Positions 1-9,193 of a DNA stretch of 64,000 bases are shown piece after piece. The DNA is from VXPQ01 sp965116435. GTDB lineage: Bacteria; Bacteroidota; Rhodothermia; Rhodothermales; VXPQ01. The notes under the pieces were generated by a model that saw nothing but the letters and a program-made list of their open reading frames with translations, made no database searches and was not told the origin of the DNA. Position 1 is the first letter of the stretch, and every line of letters starts with the position of its first letter. Location: contig OZ220686.1 in NCBI GenBank assembly GCA_965116435.1, forward strand, positions 1,240,001-1,304,000. The letters run 5' to 3'. The translations under genes and the position numbers were made by a program.

Positions 1-340
1 CCCGCGAGGGTTTATGACAAGGAAATCGGCCTCCCCGTCAAGATTTCGATCTCCCCGTCTTCCTTGCCAGGCCACGGAGTGGAGTATCGTATAGTCGTCG
101 GGAAGCCTCGCCAGCGCCTTGTGCACCTTTTTTTCCGAAGAAGGCGCTTTCTGACCGGGCTGTGAAATAATGTGGGCCATGACGATTCAACAGGATGGTA
201 TCACGTTCATCTTTTCCGGTTTCCCCATGAACAAACCATCCGTTCACGGGAACTTAATATACGCCGCCCGGGACAAACCTGCCGCGGACGACGACCCGCG
301 GTCGCCACAAGGGAAAAGCACGGCGGTCCCGGCTCTCCTG
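1..340. other. No recognisable gene
   Basis: This stretch lies downstream of the minus-strand SRPBCC gene. Short open frames exist on both strands but none resembles a known family, and their composition looks like chance reading of GC-rich DNA. No repeat or RNA gene was seen. Confidence 0.4.
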
Positions 341-799
341 TCAACCCCCAAACAAGGACCGCAACTGTGCGCGCCGGTATTCGAAGATCGAATCCAGCTT
401 TTTTCGCACGAAAAGCGGATGGACCATTCTGCCGAATGGATCGAACGGCAAGGCATAGTGCACCAGGTCGCGCACTTCCGTTTCCTGCCCCGCATCCGCG
501 AAAAAGTGCTTGTGGTGCCAGAATCTGTAGGGGCCAAACCGCTGTTCGTCCACAAAATACCGAGGAGCGTCCACAGCGGTTATTTCCGTGGCCCAGCCGG
601 ACTTGACAAAGGAAAAAGGCGTTACGGAGTACGTAATGATCATGCCGGAATATATTTCCCCCTCCGCCCCGGAAGTGATCCGCAGGTTGAGTTCCGGAGG
701 AGTAATTTTCGGCAGATTGTGGGGATTGGAGAAAAACGCCCAGGCTTCTTCCCGCGTAATGGGCAGCATCTCCGAGCGCTCAAGCGTATAGATTTTCAC
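341..799 (-). CDS. SRPBCC family protein (polyketide cyclase/dehydrase-like)
   Basis: A 152-residue protein with the pattern of the START/Bet v1-like SRPBCC fold. It opens with a short strand, then a segment reading REEAWAFFSNPHNLPKITPP, typical of family members that bind small hydrophobic ligands. A conserved HKHFF stretch and a C-terminal helix with FEYRR follow. The cytoplasmic ligand is unknown. The start codon at 799 is GTG with no clear Shine-Dalgarno; an ATG lies ten codons further in. It sits 52 bp after hsdR on the same strand, so it may be the last gene of the defence operon or simply the first chromosomal gene past it. The family call is fairly secure, the role is not. Confidence 0.75.
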   Translation of the reverse strand: MKIYTLERSEMLPITREEAWAFFSNPHNLPKITPPELNLRITSGAEGEIYSGMIITYSVTPFSFVKSGWATEITAVDAPRYFVDEQRFGPYRFWHHKHFFADAGQETEVRDLVHYALPFDPFGRMVHPLFVRKKLDSIFEYRRAQLRSLFGG

Positions 800-851
800 A
801 GGACTTCGGAATGGTTTTTCAGGGGCAATGGGGGTAACTCTGTGGCAAGCG

Positions 852-3848
852 CTACGGACCTTGCCTGTACGTCAACGAGAAAACCTTCTCGGACAGCCAT
901 TTGCGGAAAGAGTCGTTGTCCTGAAATTCCTTGAACAATTGGGTGTCGTCTTGTAGCATAGAGGTCATGACGCGCGCCAAAGCCTGGTCCAGTTCGATAC
1001 GAGCATTCTGCTCGTCTGAATTTTCCGTGGCGTTCCGATACGCCGCATCTTCTGCAACGCTGTCAGGAATATCCTCCGTAATCATTTTTTCTATCCGATC
1101 CGTATCCTTCCAGGCGATGCCCCCAAACAAATCATTGAATTCCTGAATAATGATAGATAACGGATCCAGCTCCGGTTCGGATATGAACCCACCGCCCGAT
1201 GCAGGGACCGGCTCGATTTTCGCGTCGTCGTCTGGAAGCCGTATAGATTGTGTCGCCTGTTTCTCCGCACGGTAGCTATCCATATCTATGGAAGCCAAAA
1301 TGCCTTTGGACAAATCTTCTTCTATCGGCGCCGGCAATTTGGGCACAAGAAAATTCAGAAAAATAGATCGCTTCTCCCATGCTGCTTGCGTGTACGGGAG
1401 AATGGAGGCAAGAAACTCATAGGCCCGAAGAAACCCTTTCGCCTTGCCCTTGAAATCGACTTGGCCGTCTTCGTCGAGTTGCTCCCGGTACGTCGCCACG
1501 CAACGGTCGAGAATCGGGTCTATCCGGTCGCGGTCGGCTCCATTCAGATAACGTTCGACCAAGGCATCTATGTCCTCCGGTCCATACACCTGATAACCAT
1601 CCAGCGCAGCCTGCAAATCGTGCAGTTTGTTCGGGTCCGTTTCGTCGGAAAGAATGGTCGTTCGATAATAATCCGAGAAGGCTCGTTCTATCCTATCGAC
1701 ATCGTTGGCGAAATCCAGTACGAAAGCATCGTATTTCTTCGGGTGCGCCCGATTCAGTCGAGAAAGCGTTTGCACGGCCTTGACGCCGGACAGTGGCTTG
1801 TCCACATACATCGTGTGCAATAGCGGTTCGTCGTAACCAGTCTGAAACTTGTCCGCACAGACCAGGAATCGATACGGGTCTTCCCGGATTTTGTCCGCGA
1901 TGGCGTTTGACGAAAAACCGTTCATGGAAGCTTCGGTTACTTCTTTGCCCTCGTGCTCGTGTTTTCCAGAGAAAGCAACGATGGCGCGATACGGACTTTT
2001 GCGTTCTTGCAGATAGGCTTCAATGGCGCGATAGTAGCGGATGGCCCGATTGACGCCGCTTGTTACCACCATGGCGCGGGCTTTCCCGGCTATCTTTTTA
2101 CGACCCACCACTTGCTCGTGAAAATGATCTACCATGATTTCGGCCTTGAGGCGAATGGCGTGGTCATGATTCTCGACGTACTGGCGCAATTTTTTCCGGG
2201 CGCGGCGCGTGTCGAATTTCGGATCGTCTTCTATCGTTTTGACGAGGCGGTAGTAACTGTTGACGGGGGTGTAGTTTCCGAGCACATCCACGATAAAACC
2301 CTCTTGAATGGCTTGCTTCATCGTATAGCTGTGGAACGGCAAATGCTTCACGGTCCCGTCGGACTGTGGAGACGGATCGCCGAACATTTCGAGCGTCTTG
2401 TTCTTGGGCGTGGCCGTGAATGCGAAATAACTGGCGTTGGGCAGGATTTTTTTGGCCGCCATGAGCCGGTTGATCTTGTCTTCGGTCGTCTCGTCCTCGT
2501 CCGGGGCTTCGCGCTCGGAAAGCGACTGCGACATGGCGGCAGCCGTACGTCCGCCTTGGCTGGAATGGGCCTCGTCAATAATGATGGCGAAACGACGATT
2601 CCGGTGTTCGTCGCCGATTTCGCCCAGGATAAAGGGAAACTTCTGCACCGTTGAGATAATGATTTTCTTCCCCGATTCGATAAATTCTCGCAGGTTTACC
2701 GAGCGCTCGGCATGACCTACGATAGCGCCAACCTGGGCAAATTGCCTGATGGTGTCCTCAATTTGCCGATCCAGAATGCGTCGGTCGGTCACGACAATGA
2801 TCGAATGAAAAACCGGATCGCCTTCTTTGCGGAGTGCGATAAGCTGATGCGCCAGCCATGCGATGGAATTCGACTTGCCGCTTCCGGCGGAGTGCTGAAT
2901 GAGATAACGTCGGCCCGCCCCGGTTTCCGAAGCGTTCTTCAGCAGTTTGCACACTACGTCGAGCTGATGGAAGCGGGGCCATATTTGCTTAAATTCTTTG
3001 CGACCCGTGCTCCCGTCTTCCGTTTCAACAATCTGCACGTAGTTCTCAATAATGTTGGCAAGACTGTCCCGAGCCAATACTTCCCTCCACAAGTAGTCCG
3101 TTTTCAGGCCATTGGGATTGGGTGGATTCCCTGCGCCATCGTTCCAGCCCCGGTTAAACGGAAGAAACCACGAGGCCTTGTTTTTGAGATGTGTACAAAA
3201 CTGAACCTCGTGATCGTCCAACGCAAAATGTGCTATGCACCGCCCAAACCGGAACAGTTTTTCGCGTGCGTTACGGTCTCGTTTGTACTGTTCGACGGCA
3301 TCCTGCGCTGTCTGCTTGGTCAGGCTGTTCTTCAACTCGAACGTGGCGACGGGGAGGCCGTTTATGAACAGGCACAAGTCCAGCGCGAGTTGCGCGTTGT
3401 TGGCGCTGTAGCGCAGTTGGCGAGTTACGCTGAATCGGTTCTTTCGGTAGCGTTCTTGCGCCGCGACATTTTCGGGCGAGGGAGTGCCGTAAAATAGGTC
3501 TATATGGTGAGGATAATCGTCTATGCCGCTACGCAGTACGCGAATCGTCCCTTCCCGAGTGATACACCCTTCGAGCCTGGCCAGAAATTTGCGCCGCGCA
3601 GGATTGTCATTATGGAGATGTAGCACAGAGGCTGTTTTTGGCTGCGTGGCCCACAGAAATGCGGATAACTGCGCCAAGTCTACGCAAAAATCACGGTCGT
3701 AATCGCGAGGATCGCCGCAAATCCATCCAGGGCCGTACGCGGCGGGCCGTTCTCGGACTACGCCTTCCTGCGGCGGATCGCACGGCTCCCCAGTCAGCGC
3801 CATGCAGATCAGACGCTCAAGGCCGCGTTCGGAAGTGTCGGTAATCAT
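852..3848 (-). CDS. hsdR: Type I restriction enzyme, R subunit (HsdR)
   Basis: This is the 998-residue motor/nuclease subunit of a type I restriction system, which translocates DNA using ATP and cuts at a distance. The N-terminal nuclease domain shows a PD-(D/E)xK-like core, D157 followed by E171-L-K173. The helicase core has Walker A HSAGSGKS (319-326), DEAH (425-428), FAFTATPK, and a late motif with QTGYDEPLL and QTLSRLNR. Length is normal for the family and no frameshift is seen. It starts 24 bp after the C5 methyltransferase gene. It is separated from hsdS by the DUF1828/kinase/regulator/methyltransferase cassette, an unusual arrangement. It should act in a complex with the HsdM and HsdS encoded upstream. 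Confidence 0.95.
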   Translation of the reverse strand: MITDTSERGLERLICMALTGEPCDPPQEGVVRERPAAYGPGWICGDPRDYDRDFCVDLAQLSAFLWATQPKTASVLHLHNDNPARRKFLARLEGCITREGTIRVLRSGIDDYPHHIDLFYGTPSPENVAAQERYRKNRFSVTRQLRYSANNAQLALDLCLFINGLPVATFELKNSLTKQTAQDAVEQYKRDRNAREKLFRFGRCIAHFALDDHEVQFCTHLKNKASWFLPFNRGWNDGAGNPPNPNGLKTDYLWREVLARDSLANIIENYVQIVETEDGSTGRKEFKQIWPRFHQLDVVCKLLKNASETGAGRRYLIQHSAGSGKSNSIAWLAHQLIALRKEGDPVFHSIIVVTDRRILDRQIEDTIRQFAQVGAIVGHAERSVNLREFIESGKKIIISTVQKFPFILGEIGDEHRNRRFAIIIDEAHSSQGGRTAAAMSQSLSEREAPDEDETTEDKINRLMAAKKILPNASYFAFTATPKNKTLEMFGDPSPQSDGTVKHLPFHSYTMKQAIQEGFIVDVLGNYTPVNSYYRLVKTIEDDPKFDTRRARKKLRQYVENHDHAIRLKAEIMVDHFHEQVVGRKKIAGKARAMVVTSGVNRAIRYYRAIEAYLQERKSPYRAIVAFSGKHEHEGKEVTEASMNGFSSNAIADKIREDPYRFLVCADKFQTGYDEPLLHTMYVDKPLSGVKAVQTLSRLNRAHPKKYDAFVLDFANDVDRIERAFSDYYRTTILSDETDPNKLHDLQAALDGYQVYGPEDIDALVERYLNGADRDRIDPILDRCVATYREQLDEDGQVDFKGKAKGFLRAYEFLASILPYTQAAWEKRSIFLNFLVPKLPAPIEEDLSKGILASIDMDSYRAEKQATQSIRLPDDDAKIEPVPASGGGFISEPELDPLSIIIQEFNDLFGGIAWKDTDRIEKMITEDIPDSVAEDAAYRNATENSDEQNARIELDQALARVMTSMLQDDTQLFKEFQDNDSFRKWLSEKVFSLTYRQGP

Positions 3849-3872
3849 GGTCCTATCATATCTCGGTTTAGA

Positions 3873-4898
3873 TCAGGGGGATATTCTGATAGCCTCTTCC
3901 CCCAAGGCCTTTGCAAACAATACGGGAACGGCATTGCCGATCCACTGTGCAATTTTCTTCCTGGAAGCATAGAACTCATAGTTTTCAGGAAAGGTTTGTA
4001 GCGTAGCGGCCTCCCGAAGACTGATAGCCCGATCTTGTTCCGGGTGCCCAAACCTGCCGTTAGAAAAACTATTGCACCGACCTGTCAACGTTGGGGCCAC
4101 ACGATCCCACCACATTCGTCCATAGGTATCAGCAAATCCAGATTTTATGGATCGATGACAATTTAGTTGCATGTACTCTGGCCAATTTCGCCGACTGCCG
4201 CCATTGATAGGCGTAGCCCTCATCCTCTCAAGATTCCGCAACGACAAGCCCGCCGCACAGTGATTAGGAATGTGAGCATGGACTTCTCCAGCGCATAGCG
4301 GCGGATAGTGGGCTATCGCATCACGCACGGTGACTTTGTAAGGCTTGGATGTATCTGGCAAAGGCAATCGAACCAATGAGCCTCTGGTGGCCAGTAATGT
4401 ATACCTACGCCTGTGTTGAGGTACACCAAAATCACACGCGTTGAGAACACCGTGAGCACAAGTATATCCATAATCTTGCAAAGTCTTGAGAAAGCGCCGA
4501 AAGGAACTGAAACCAGAGATAGAAGCAATACCCGGAACGTTTTCCATTAATACCACACCTGGTCGGAGTACTATTATGAATCGTGCAAATTCATTTAGTA
4601 ACGTTGCATCCTTACGACTGCGAAGACCGTGTCCGTTGCGTTGTTTACTGAAAGGCTGACAAGGAGCACACCCTGCCAGAAGCAATTCGTGGGATGGAAT
4701 ATGTTTTGCCAAAACGCGAATATCATCGTCAGTAACATTTCTCAAGTCAGCGTGAATAAAACGTGAACCAGGGTTATTGATTTCATACGTTTCGGCAACA
4801 CTCGAATCCAAGTCGAGGCCAGCAATTACATCCCAGCCCGACTCTCTCAGCCCTTGCGTCAATCCCCCAGCCCCACAAAAAAGATCGATGGCCTTCAT
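3873..4898 (-). CDS. dcm: DNA (cytosine-5-)-methyltransferase
   Basis: A 341-residue C5 cytosine methyltransferase that transfers a methyl group from S-adenosylmethionine to cytosine in DNA. Visible motifs are the SAM-binding DLFCGAGG (motif I, 5-12), the catalytic APCQPFS with Cys80 (motif IV), ENVPGI (motif VI, 119-124), and QHRRRYTLLATRG (motif VIII), with the target-recognition region after that. I start it at the ATG at 4898, two bases after the regulator's stop codon and directly before the conserved first strand. A longer reading from GTG at 4925 would only add nine residues overlapping the upstream gene. No dedicated type II endonuclease is next to it. Linkage to the kinase/regulator pair suggests its activity or expression is tied to that module, which is an inference. 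Confidence 0.93.
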   Translation of the reverse strand: MKAIDLFCGAGGLTQGLRESGWDVIAGLDLDSSVAETYEINNPGSRFIHADLRNVTDDDIRVLAKHIPSHELLLAGCAPCQPFSKQRNGHGLRSRKDATLLNEFARFIIVLRPGVVLMENVPGIASISGFSSFRRFLKTLQDYGYTCAHGVLNACDFGVPQHRRRYTLLATRGSLVRLPLPDTSKPYKVTVRDAIAHYPPLCAGEVHAHIPNHCAAGLSLRNLERMRATPINGGSRRNWPEYMQLNCHRSIKSGFADTYGRMWWDRVAPTLTGRCNSFSNGRFGHPEQDRAISLREAATLQTFPENYEFYASRKKIAQWIGNAVPVLFAKALGEEAIRISP

Positions 4899-4900
4899 GA

Positions 4901-6058
4901 TTATCCTGACTCCGACAGCCAACACTCAATGTCTTTGAGCCAACCGCCTATGTTCACGTCGGGTAATCCGGGTCGGCCGCTTACGCGTAAATAGGCCCAT
5001 ACAACCATTTCCCGGAATGGACTATCGATAGAAGCAACTCTCTCATACACGCAAGTATTCCTTTCGGCTTCGATGTTACTCGATCCTAAACACAATTGGT
5101 CCCAACCGATCAATTCAAGTCGCTTTAGATTGGCCGCCATCAACGGTATACAGTCTTTCAAACCGGGTATAGGAATATGGGAATCTCCCATACCCTGAGT
5201 AAGAAAATATTTTAATTTTTGTTTTTGCTTATTGGTAATTCTTTTACCTGACTTTAATTGCATATTTTCGAATTCTTCTAACGATTCACAGCATGCAACC
5301 AATATCTGATTGACTTTGGGCAATTCTCCTTCTCTATGCACCATGTCACATGAAGGAGTAAGTACCAATCGAAAATCATTTATATCTTGGTAATATGCCC
5401 CTTTCTTTTTTAATAAATCGGCAGTAAGTAAATGGTTTTCCAATGGTGGTATGACGAATCGCTCCCAAGCCTCTAATTTTTCGTCAGAATCTGATCTTAT
5501 ATCTGTTCGCGCAGCAACCAATCGACGAACATTTCGTATCAATACCCGACTATCTTTTGTCAAATAGGAAGCATCGGGTAAATGATCTGCGGAATCATGC
5601 AAAGCGGTTCGAATTTGTGCATCAAAATCCACATGAATTAAGCATATATCCCGAGCTATTGACAAAAAGCCCTTGATGCATTCCATAATTTTCATCTCTG
5701 AGTTCGCACCCTTAGTGACCGTTTTGACCAAGGGATGATTAATTTCATTTCTCGATACTGCAGCGGAATAGACAACTATGGGGCAAAACCACATTTCTCG
5801 TATTTTTTCAAAAAACTGGTTGCCAACAGCATCGCCTTTGGCAGGATTCCCGGCAACCAGGTCAAGCACGATAATATCTGGACGAAATGTCAGTAACAAA
5901 TCTGTTGCCCGATCAAAATCTGCCTCCCTGACACACCAATTAGCCGAGCCTTCATTCAATTCTGGAAGGGTCTCTTTCAGGTGTTCCCGTATAGCCTCGT
6001 CATCATCAATAACAAGAATTTTCATGATCTTGCACCGCTCTGTTGTTATGTATTTCAT
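4901..6058 (-). CDS. Response regulator with unknown C-terminal domain
   Basis: A 385-residue protein. Residues about 12-130 form a CheY-like receiver. The acidic pocket is VIDDDE (16-21), Asp66 in IIVLDL is the likely phosphoacceptor, Ser98 in VVYSAA takes the T/S position, and Lys116 in TVTKGA the conserved lysine. The remaining roughly 250 residues are not a DNA-binding helix-turn-helix and match no output domain I recognise. They contain a motif LTPSCDMV (about 233-240) followed by alternating strands and helices. The annotated ATG overlaps the kinase stop by four bases (ATGA), indicating translational coupling. An ATG at 6025, just before the receiver, is an alternative. It is AT-richer than the surrounding genes. 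The C-terminal region may be an effector. Confidence 0.85.
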   Translation of the reverse strand: MKYITTERCKIMKILVIDDDEAIREHLKETLPELNEGSANWCVREADFDRATDLLLTFRPDIIVLDLVAGNPAKGDAVGNQFFEKIREMWFCPIVVYSAAVSRNEINHPLVKTVTKGANSEMKIMECIKGFLSIARDICLIHVDFDAQIRTALHDSADHLPDASYLTKDSRVLIRNVRRLVAARTDIRSDSDEKLEAWERFVIPPLENHLLTADLLKKKGAYYQDINDFRLVLTPSCDMVHREGELPKVNQILVACCESLEEFENMQLKSGKRITNKQKQKLKYFLTQGMGDSHIPIPGLKDCIPLMAANLKRLELIGWDQLCLGSSNIEAERNTCVYERVASIDSPFREMVVWAYLRVSGRPGLPDVNIGGWLKDIECWLSESG

Positions 6059-8205
6059 TTTGCAAGGGGGAGATCGAATTCGAATGATGCGCCCTCCAAG
6101 GCACCGGGAATCGTTGTCTGCATTTTACCTCCATGCCCTTCAACAAGTTCCGCCGCCACGGTAAGCCCCATACCAATCCCTTCCGGTTTGCGTGTGACGC
6201 CTGGCCAAAATACCCGATCAATATCGTCGGGGTTAATACCGGGACCCGAATCATCCACAACCACTATAATCCTGCCCGAATTCTTTCGTTGTTTAAGTCG
6301 AAAATGCACGCAACGATCATCTTTCCAGTCTCTGAGCCAGTATAACGAGTTGGATAACAAATTAAGAATGATGGTGTCCAGCTCACCAGGATCAACACGC
6401 ACGCTCGTACAACCGTTAACAGGATACACCACTTTAATACTCTGAGATTGAATCTCAGGTTTCAGCATGTCCACACAGCGTAGGATGGATTCTTCAAGTA
6501 CTGATGTACGACGACCAGAACGATATTTACGATTTGCAAGAGGAGCAAATCTATCTGCGAGAGATTCAAGGCTTTTTACAGATTCGGTCGCCATCTTCAA
6601 AGATTTGATTGATTTTACATTTTGAATACGTTCAGCCAATTCCCTCGCCATACGAAGACCTCGTCCAATAACAGTAGTCCGATTTCTTATTTCATGTATC
6701 ACTAACTGGGCAATTGTCCCGATCACGGCCAAGCGATTGTAATATCCAAAACGTCTTTCAATTGCAGCACGGCTATGTTCAAGTTTGGTTCCAAATCTAT
6801 TAACAACTTGAATAACCTCGGCTACAGTACCATCGCGATCCTTTACTTCCTTGATATCGGCAATCAGAGAAGCTACATTAAGATTTGAAAAAAGATCAAT
6901 CATCGCATCTGAGTCATCTCTCTTAAAACGATCTTTATGGCGCTCTTGTTCAAACGAATGCATAATGCCTTCAGTGATAAGACGCTGAAAAGCAATAGTA
7001 GCTGGATTTGTTATAAGCCCCTCTCGATCACTCGTATCCACAATTCCAGGGTTTTCAGATTTGGTAATTTGCACGTAGCCCACCACCTGACTAGTGCTTA
7101 GCCGTGAGCCAACTTTACTTATTCTCCTGATATCCAGTTTTAGCCAATCACGAATGCTTTCGGACTTTGGAAGAACCAATATATCGTCACGATAAACAGA
7201 AATACCCTTTTGGGAGCTGATTGCTTCACGTATATATCGACGTTCCTCACTAAAATGTTCGGCAATATCCCGAGTATCGTCCCGGGTCAGGTCCCATGCT
7301 CGGATATCAAATTTGAAAGGACCGCAACCAGATTTCGAGTCATTAAGAATTTCTTTGTCCTCTCTGGATAAATTTTTGTACAATTCTTTCCATGAATTGT
7401 TGATATTAACAGAACGTTCAACATCTTGACCGATAGGCCGGTATTCGTAGCAAGAATGAATTTTTCCTGTATCATCTACGGTCCCGGTAATTTTGTATTT
7501 GGGCTCGGACATAAAAGCAGGGGAAAGAATTTCTTTAGGATTGGTTTCGCCTTGATCGTCCATCGTGCTCAGATGCAAAGAGAAGTTTTCTACATTCGCA
7601 AAGGGAGATATGAATCTAGAAAGATCTTCTTTCAAATTATTGACTAATGCTGGATTCCATTCATTGTTTAATTTGCTAATACGAATACAAGTACCGTGCT
7701 CGCCCAAAGAGGCTTCTTGGGGTAATTCCGATATAGAAAAATTGGTTTCAGTCAGGTCTCTTGAATCAATAATTTCTTCCCAATTCAATGCAAACCGGAG
7801 AACAGGTCCTCCTTGAGTCTTGGTCGTTATTTGCAGATCGCGCCCAAGACGCGCAGCCGAAAGACGACCGAGCCCTTTATCGCCGGTAACCATCCGTGAG
7901 CGAGATCCCATTTTCGATGAAGGATGATCGTTACGAAATGGTGTGGCTATTAAAAACCACACATCTCGGATAGTATTATAGTCCATCCCTTGGCCATCGT
8001 CGATTATCTCAATGTATGCAGAATCACTTAAAGTGCTCTCTGCCTGAATCCGCACTTTCACGCGAGTCGCCATGGCATCATAGCTATTCTTCACAAGTTC
8101 CATCACCGCTACTATATCGCTGGTAACGAGGTCACGTCCCAACGCAGACAGCACACGAGGGTGAACCTGAAAAGATACGGGATGTAATAGATCAGAGTCT
8201 TTCAT
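6055..8205 (-). CDS. Soluble histidine kinase with N-terminal Hsp90-type ATPase domain
   Basis: A 716-residue protein with no membrane segments and two GHKL-type ATPase modules. The first has E36/N40/D43 in VMELVKNSYDAM, DDGQGM (69-74) and GDKGLGRLSAARLG (108-121), the pattern of Hsp90/MutL/MORC-like ATPases. A central region of about 370 residues separates it from a classical kinase. That kinase has an H-box with His504 in HEIRNRTTVIG, an N-box in LNLLSNSLYW (about 613-622), G1 DDSGPGI, an F-box near VFWPG, and G2 GIGMGL. All catalytic elements look intact. It overlaps the DUF1828 gene upstream and the regulator gene downstream by four bases each. A cytoplasmic, ligand- or DNA-sensing kinase phosphorylating the adjacent regulator is the natural inference. 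Confidence 0.88.
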   Translation of the reverse strand: MKDSDLLHPVSFQVHPRVLSALGRDLVTSDIVAVMELVKNSYDAMATRVKVRIQAESTLSDSAYIEIIDDGQGMDYNTIRDVWFLIATPFRNDHPSSKMGSRSRMVTGDKGLGRLSAARLGRDLQITTKTQGGPVLRFALNWEEIIDSRDLTETNFSISELPQEASLGEHGTCIRISKLNNEWNPALVNNLKEDLSRFISPFANVENFSLHLSTMDDQGETNPKEILSPAFMSEPKYKITGTVDDTGKIHSCYEYRPIGQDVERSVNINNSWKELYKNLSREDKEILNDSKSGCGPFKFDIRAWDLTRDDTRDIAEHFSEERRYIREAISSQKGISVYRDDILVLPKSESIRDWLKLDIRRISKVGSRLSTSQVVGYVQITKSENPGIVDTSDREGLITNPATIAFQRLITEGIMHSFEQERHKDRFKRDDSDAMIDLFSNLNVASLIADIKEVKDRDGTVAEVIQVVNRFGTKLEHSRAAIERRFGYYNRLAVIGTIAQLVIHEIRNRTTVIGRGLRMARELAERIQNVKSIKSLKMATESVKSLESLADRFAPLANRKYRSGRRTSVLEESILRCVDMLKPEIQSQSIKVVYPVNGCTSVRVDPGELDTIILNLLSNSLYWLRDWKDDRCVHFRLKQRKNSGRIIVVVDDSGPGINPDDIDRVFWPGVTRKPEGIGMGLTVAAELVEGHGGKMQTTIPGALEGASFEFDLPLAK

Positions 8206-8624
8206 TTTCCAGTCACTATATCTGTGGTTGACTCACCCGAACGTGCAAATCCCTGTTCTGATATCCGAAATACTGCTTTCGCTAGTCGGTCCAATGTCTC
8301 GCCGAGTGAATCTTTGGGGCAACACCGCACCTGAAGCATTCCCCGATAGAACTCGACTCCGTGAGTAAGACAAGCGTCGGCGATGAGTCTATTCTGCTTG
8401 GAGGAACGACGCAAGGACATGGACTGCATCCTGAGCCAGCCGCTCGTCTCCGCAAGATCGGTTACGGTCACCGTATCCCCGACAAGTCTGCAAAACACGT
8501 CGATATTATCCCCGTCAGGATACAGGTAGGGCGTGCGAATCCGATAGTAGTCCCCGTGTTCCGTGCAGGTAAACAACGGCCCGATCCCATGCCGTACTGC
8601 CTCGCAGATGTCGAAATTATTCAT
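8202..8624 (-). CDS. DUF1828-like protein
   Basis: A 140-residue protein resembling DUF1828 family members. It has an N-terminal stretch with TPYLYPDGDNIDVF, then a strand ending VTVTDLAETSGWL, the family's characteristic 'itD.get' turn. A helical C-terminal half follows. Biochemical function is unknown; related genes are often found in mobile or defence contexts. The start at 8624 is supported by an AAAAGGA Shine-Dalgarno about eight bases upstream. Its stop overlaps the kinase start in an ATGA, so it is the first gene of a translationally coupled cassette with the kinase, regulator and C5 methyltransferase. It may be the regulatory or sensor partner of that cassette; this is inference. Confidence 0.7.
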   Translation of the reverse strand: MNNFDICEAVRHGIGPLFTCTEHGDYYRIRTPYLYPDGDNIDVFCRLVGDTVTVTDLAETSGWLRMQSMSLRRSSKQNRLIADACLTHGVEFYRGMLQVRCCPKDSLGETLDRLAKAVFRISEQGFARSGESTTDIVTGK

Positions 8625-8832
8625 GGAACAGGTCCTTTTTGTTCAGGTGGAGGCGATTGCATCTCGCCATTATGCAGAAAACAAGCCTCGGCGCGAAATT
8701 GCCGCCAAAAGGCAACGGATTCGGCCGGTAGGTCGAAGCCATCCACTGCCTCATCGACGCTTCAATGTACCGATTCTCGCGCAGGTAATCAAGAGCCTTT
8801 CGTGCAGCGAGGCGCATCGAATGTTTCGTTCA
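8625..8832 (-). other. Short region between a decayed antitoxin and the DUF1828 gene
   Basis: A 66-residue minus-strand frame (8617-8817) fills this stretch and ends overlapping the DUF1828 start codon. I recognise no family and see no convincing ribosome binding site. By position it could hold remains of the toxin that once partnered the adjacent VapB-like antitoxin, but no PIN motif is visible in any frame. The AAAAGGA sequence near its end serves the DUF1828 gene. Confidence 0.35.
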
Positions 8833-9111
8833 TCACTTCTTCATGAAATTCGATGCGGTGCAGGATGTCGTCAGGCGCAAGCCCCCGCCCCGTGCGTCAA
8901 AACCGGAAAACACCTCGTCCAATTCCTTGACGCAAAGGCCTGCCCCTGCGCCTGGACGTTGATCAGGGAAAGCTTGTCCGCTAACATTGCCAGACGCCAG
9001 GCTGCTCAAATAACCCCTCACCAGGGCGGAAACCGAGGTATCGCTCCACCGCACGGATGCGGGCAAAGCGCTACGCCTCTGCTCGTCTATGGACACAGTA
9101 ATGTTCTTCAT
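8833..9111 (-). pseudogene. Decayed VapB-like ribbon-helix-helix antitoxin
   Basis: The frame begins MKNITVSIDE, the typical first strand of VapB-type antitoxins, and later reads DTSVSALVRGYLSSLA and LDEVFSGFDARGGGLRL, also family hallmarks. Between them the expected helix is lost, but a different frame of the same bases (about 9049-9080) reads RFARIRAVER, the missing segment. The frame therefore shifts out and back. A further shift after GGGLRL leads in another frame to DDILHRIEFHEEV, a plausible original tail. No intact VapC follows. This looks like a dead toxin-antitoxin remnant between hsdS and the DUF1828 cassette. Confidence 0.65.
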
Positions 9112-9193
9112 GGCCGCAGGCTCCCTGGTCTGCATGGGGCAGAGTGCTACAAGAATATAATCCCCTGGATCCTATATCGATACGCGGCTCCTC

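Noticed and set aside
8617..8817. 66-codon minus-strand frame as a gene
   Set aside because: No family resemblance or Shine-Dalgarno was found, and it overlaps the DUF1828 start. It was left as an unassigned stretch.
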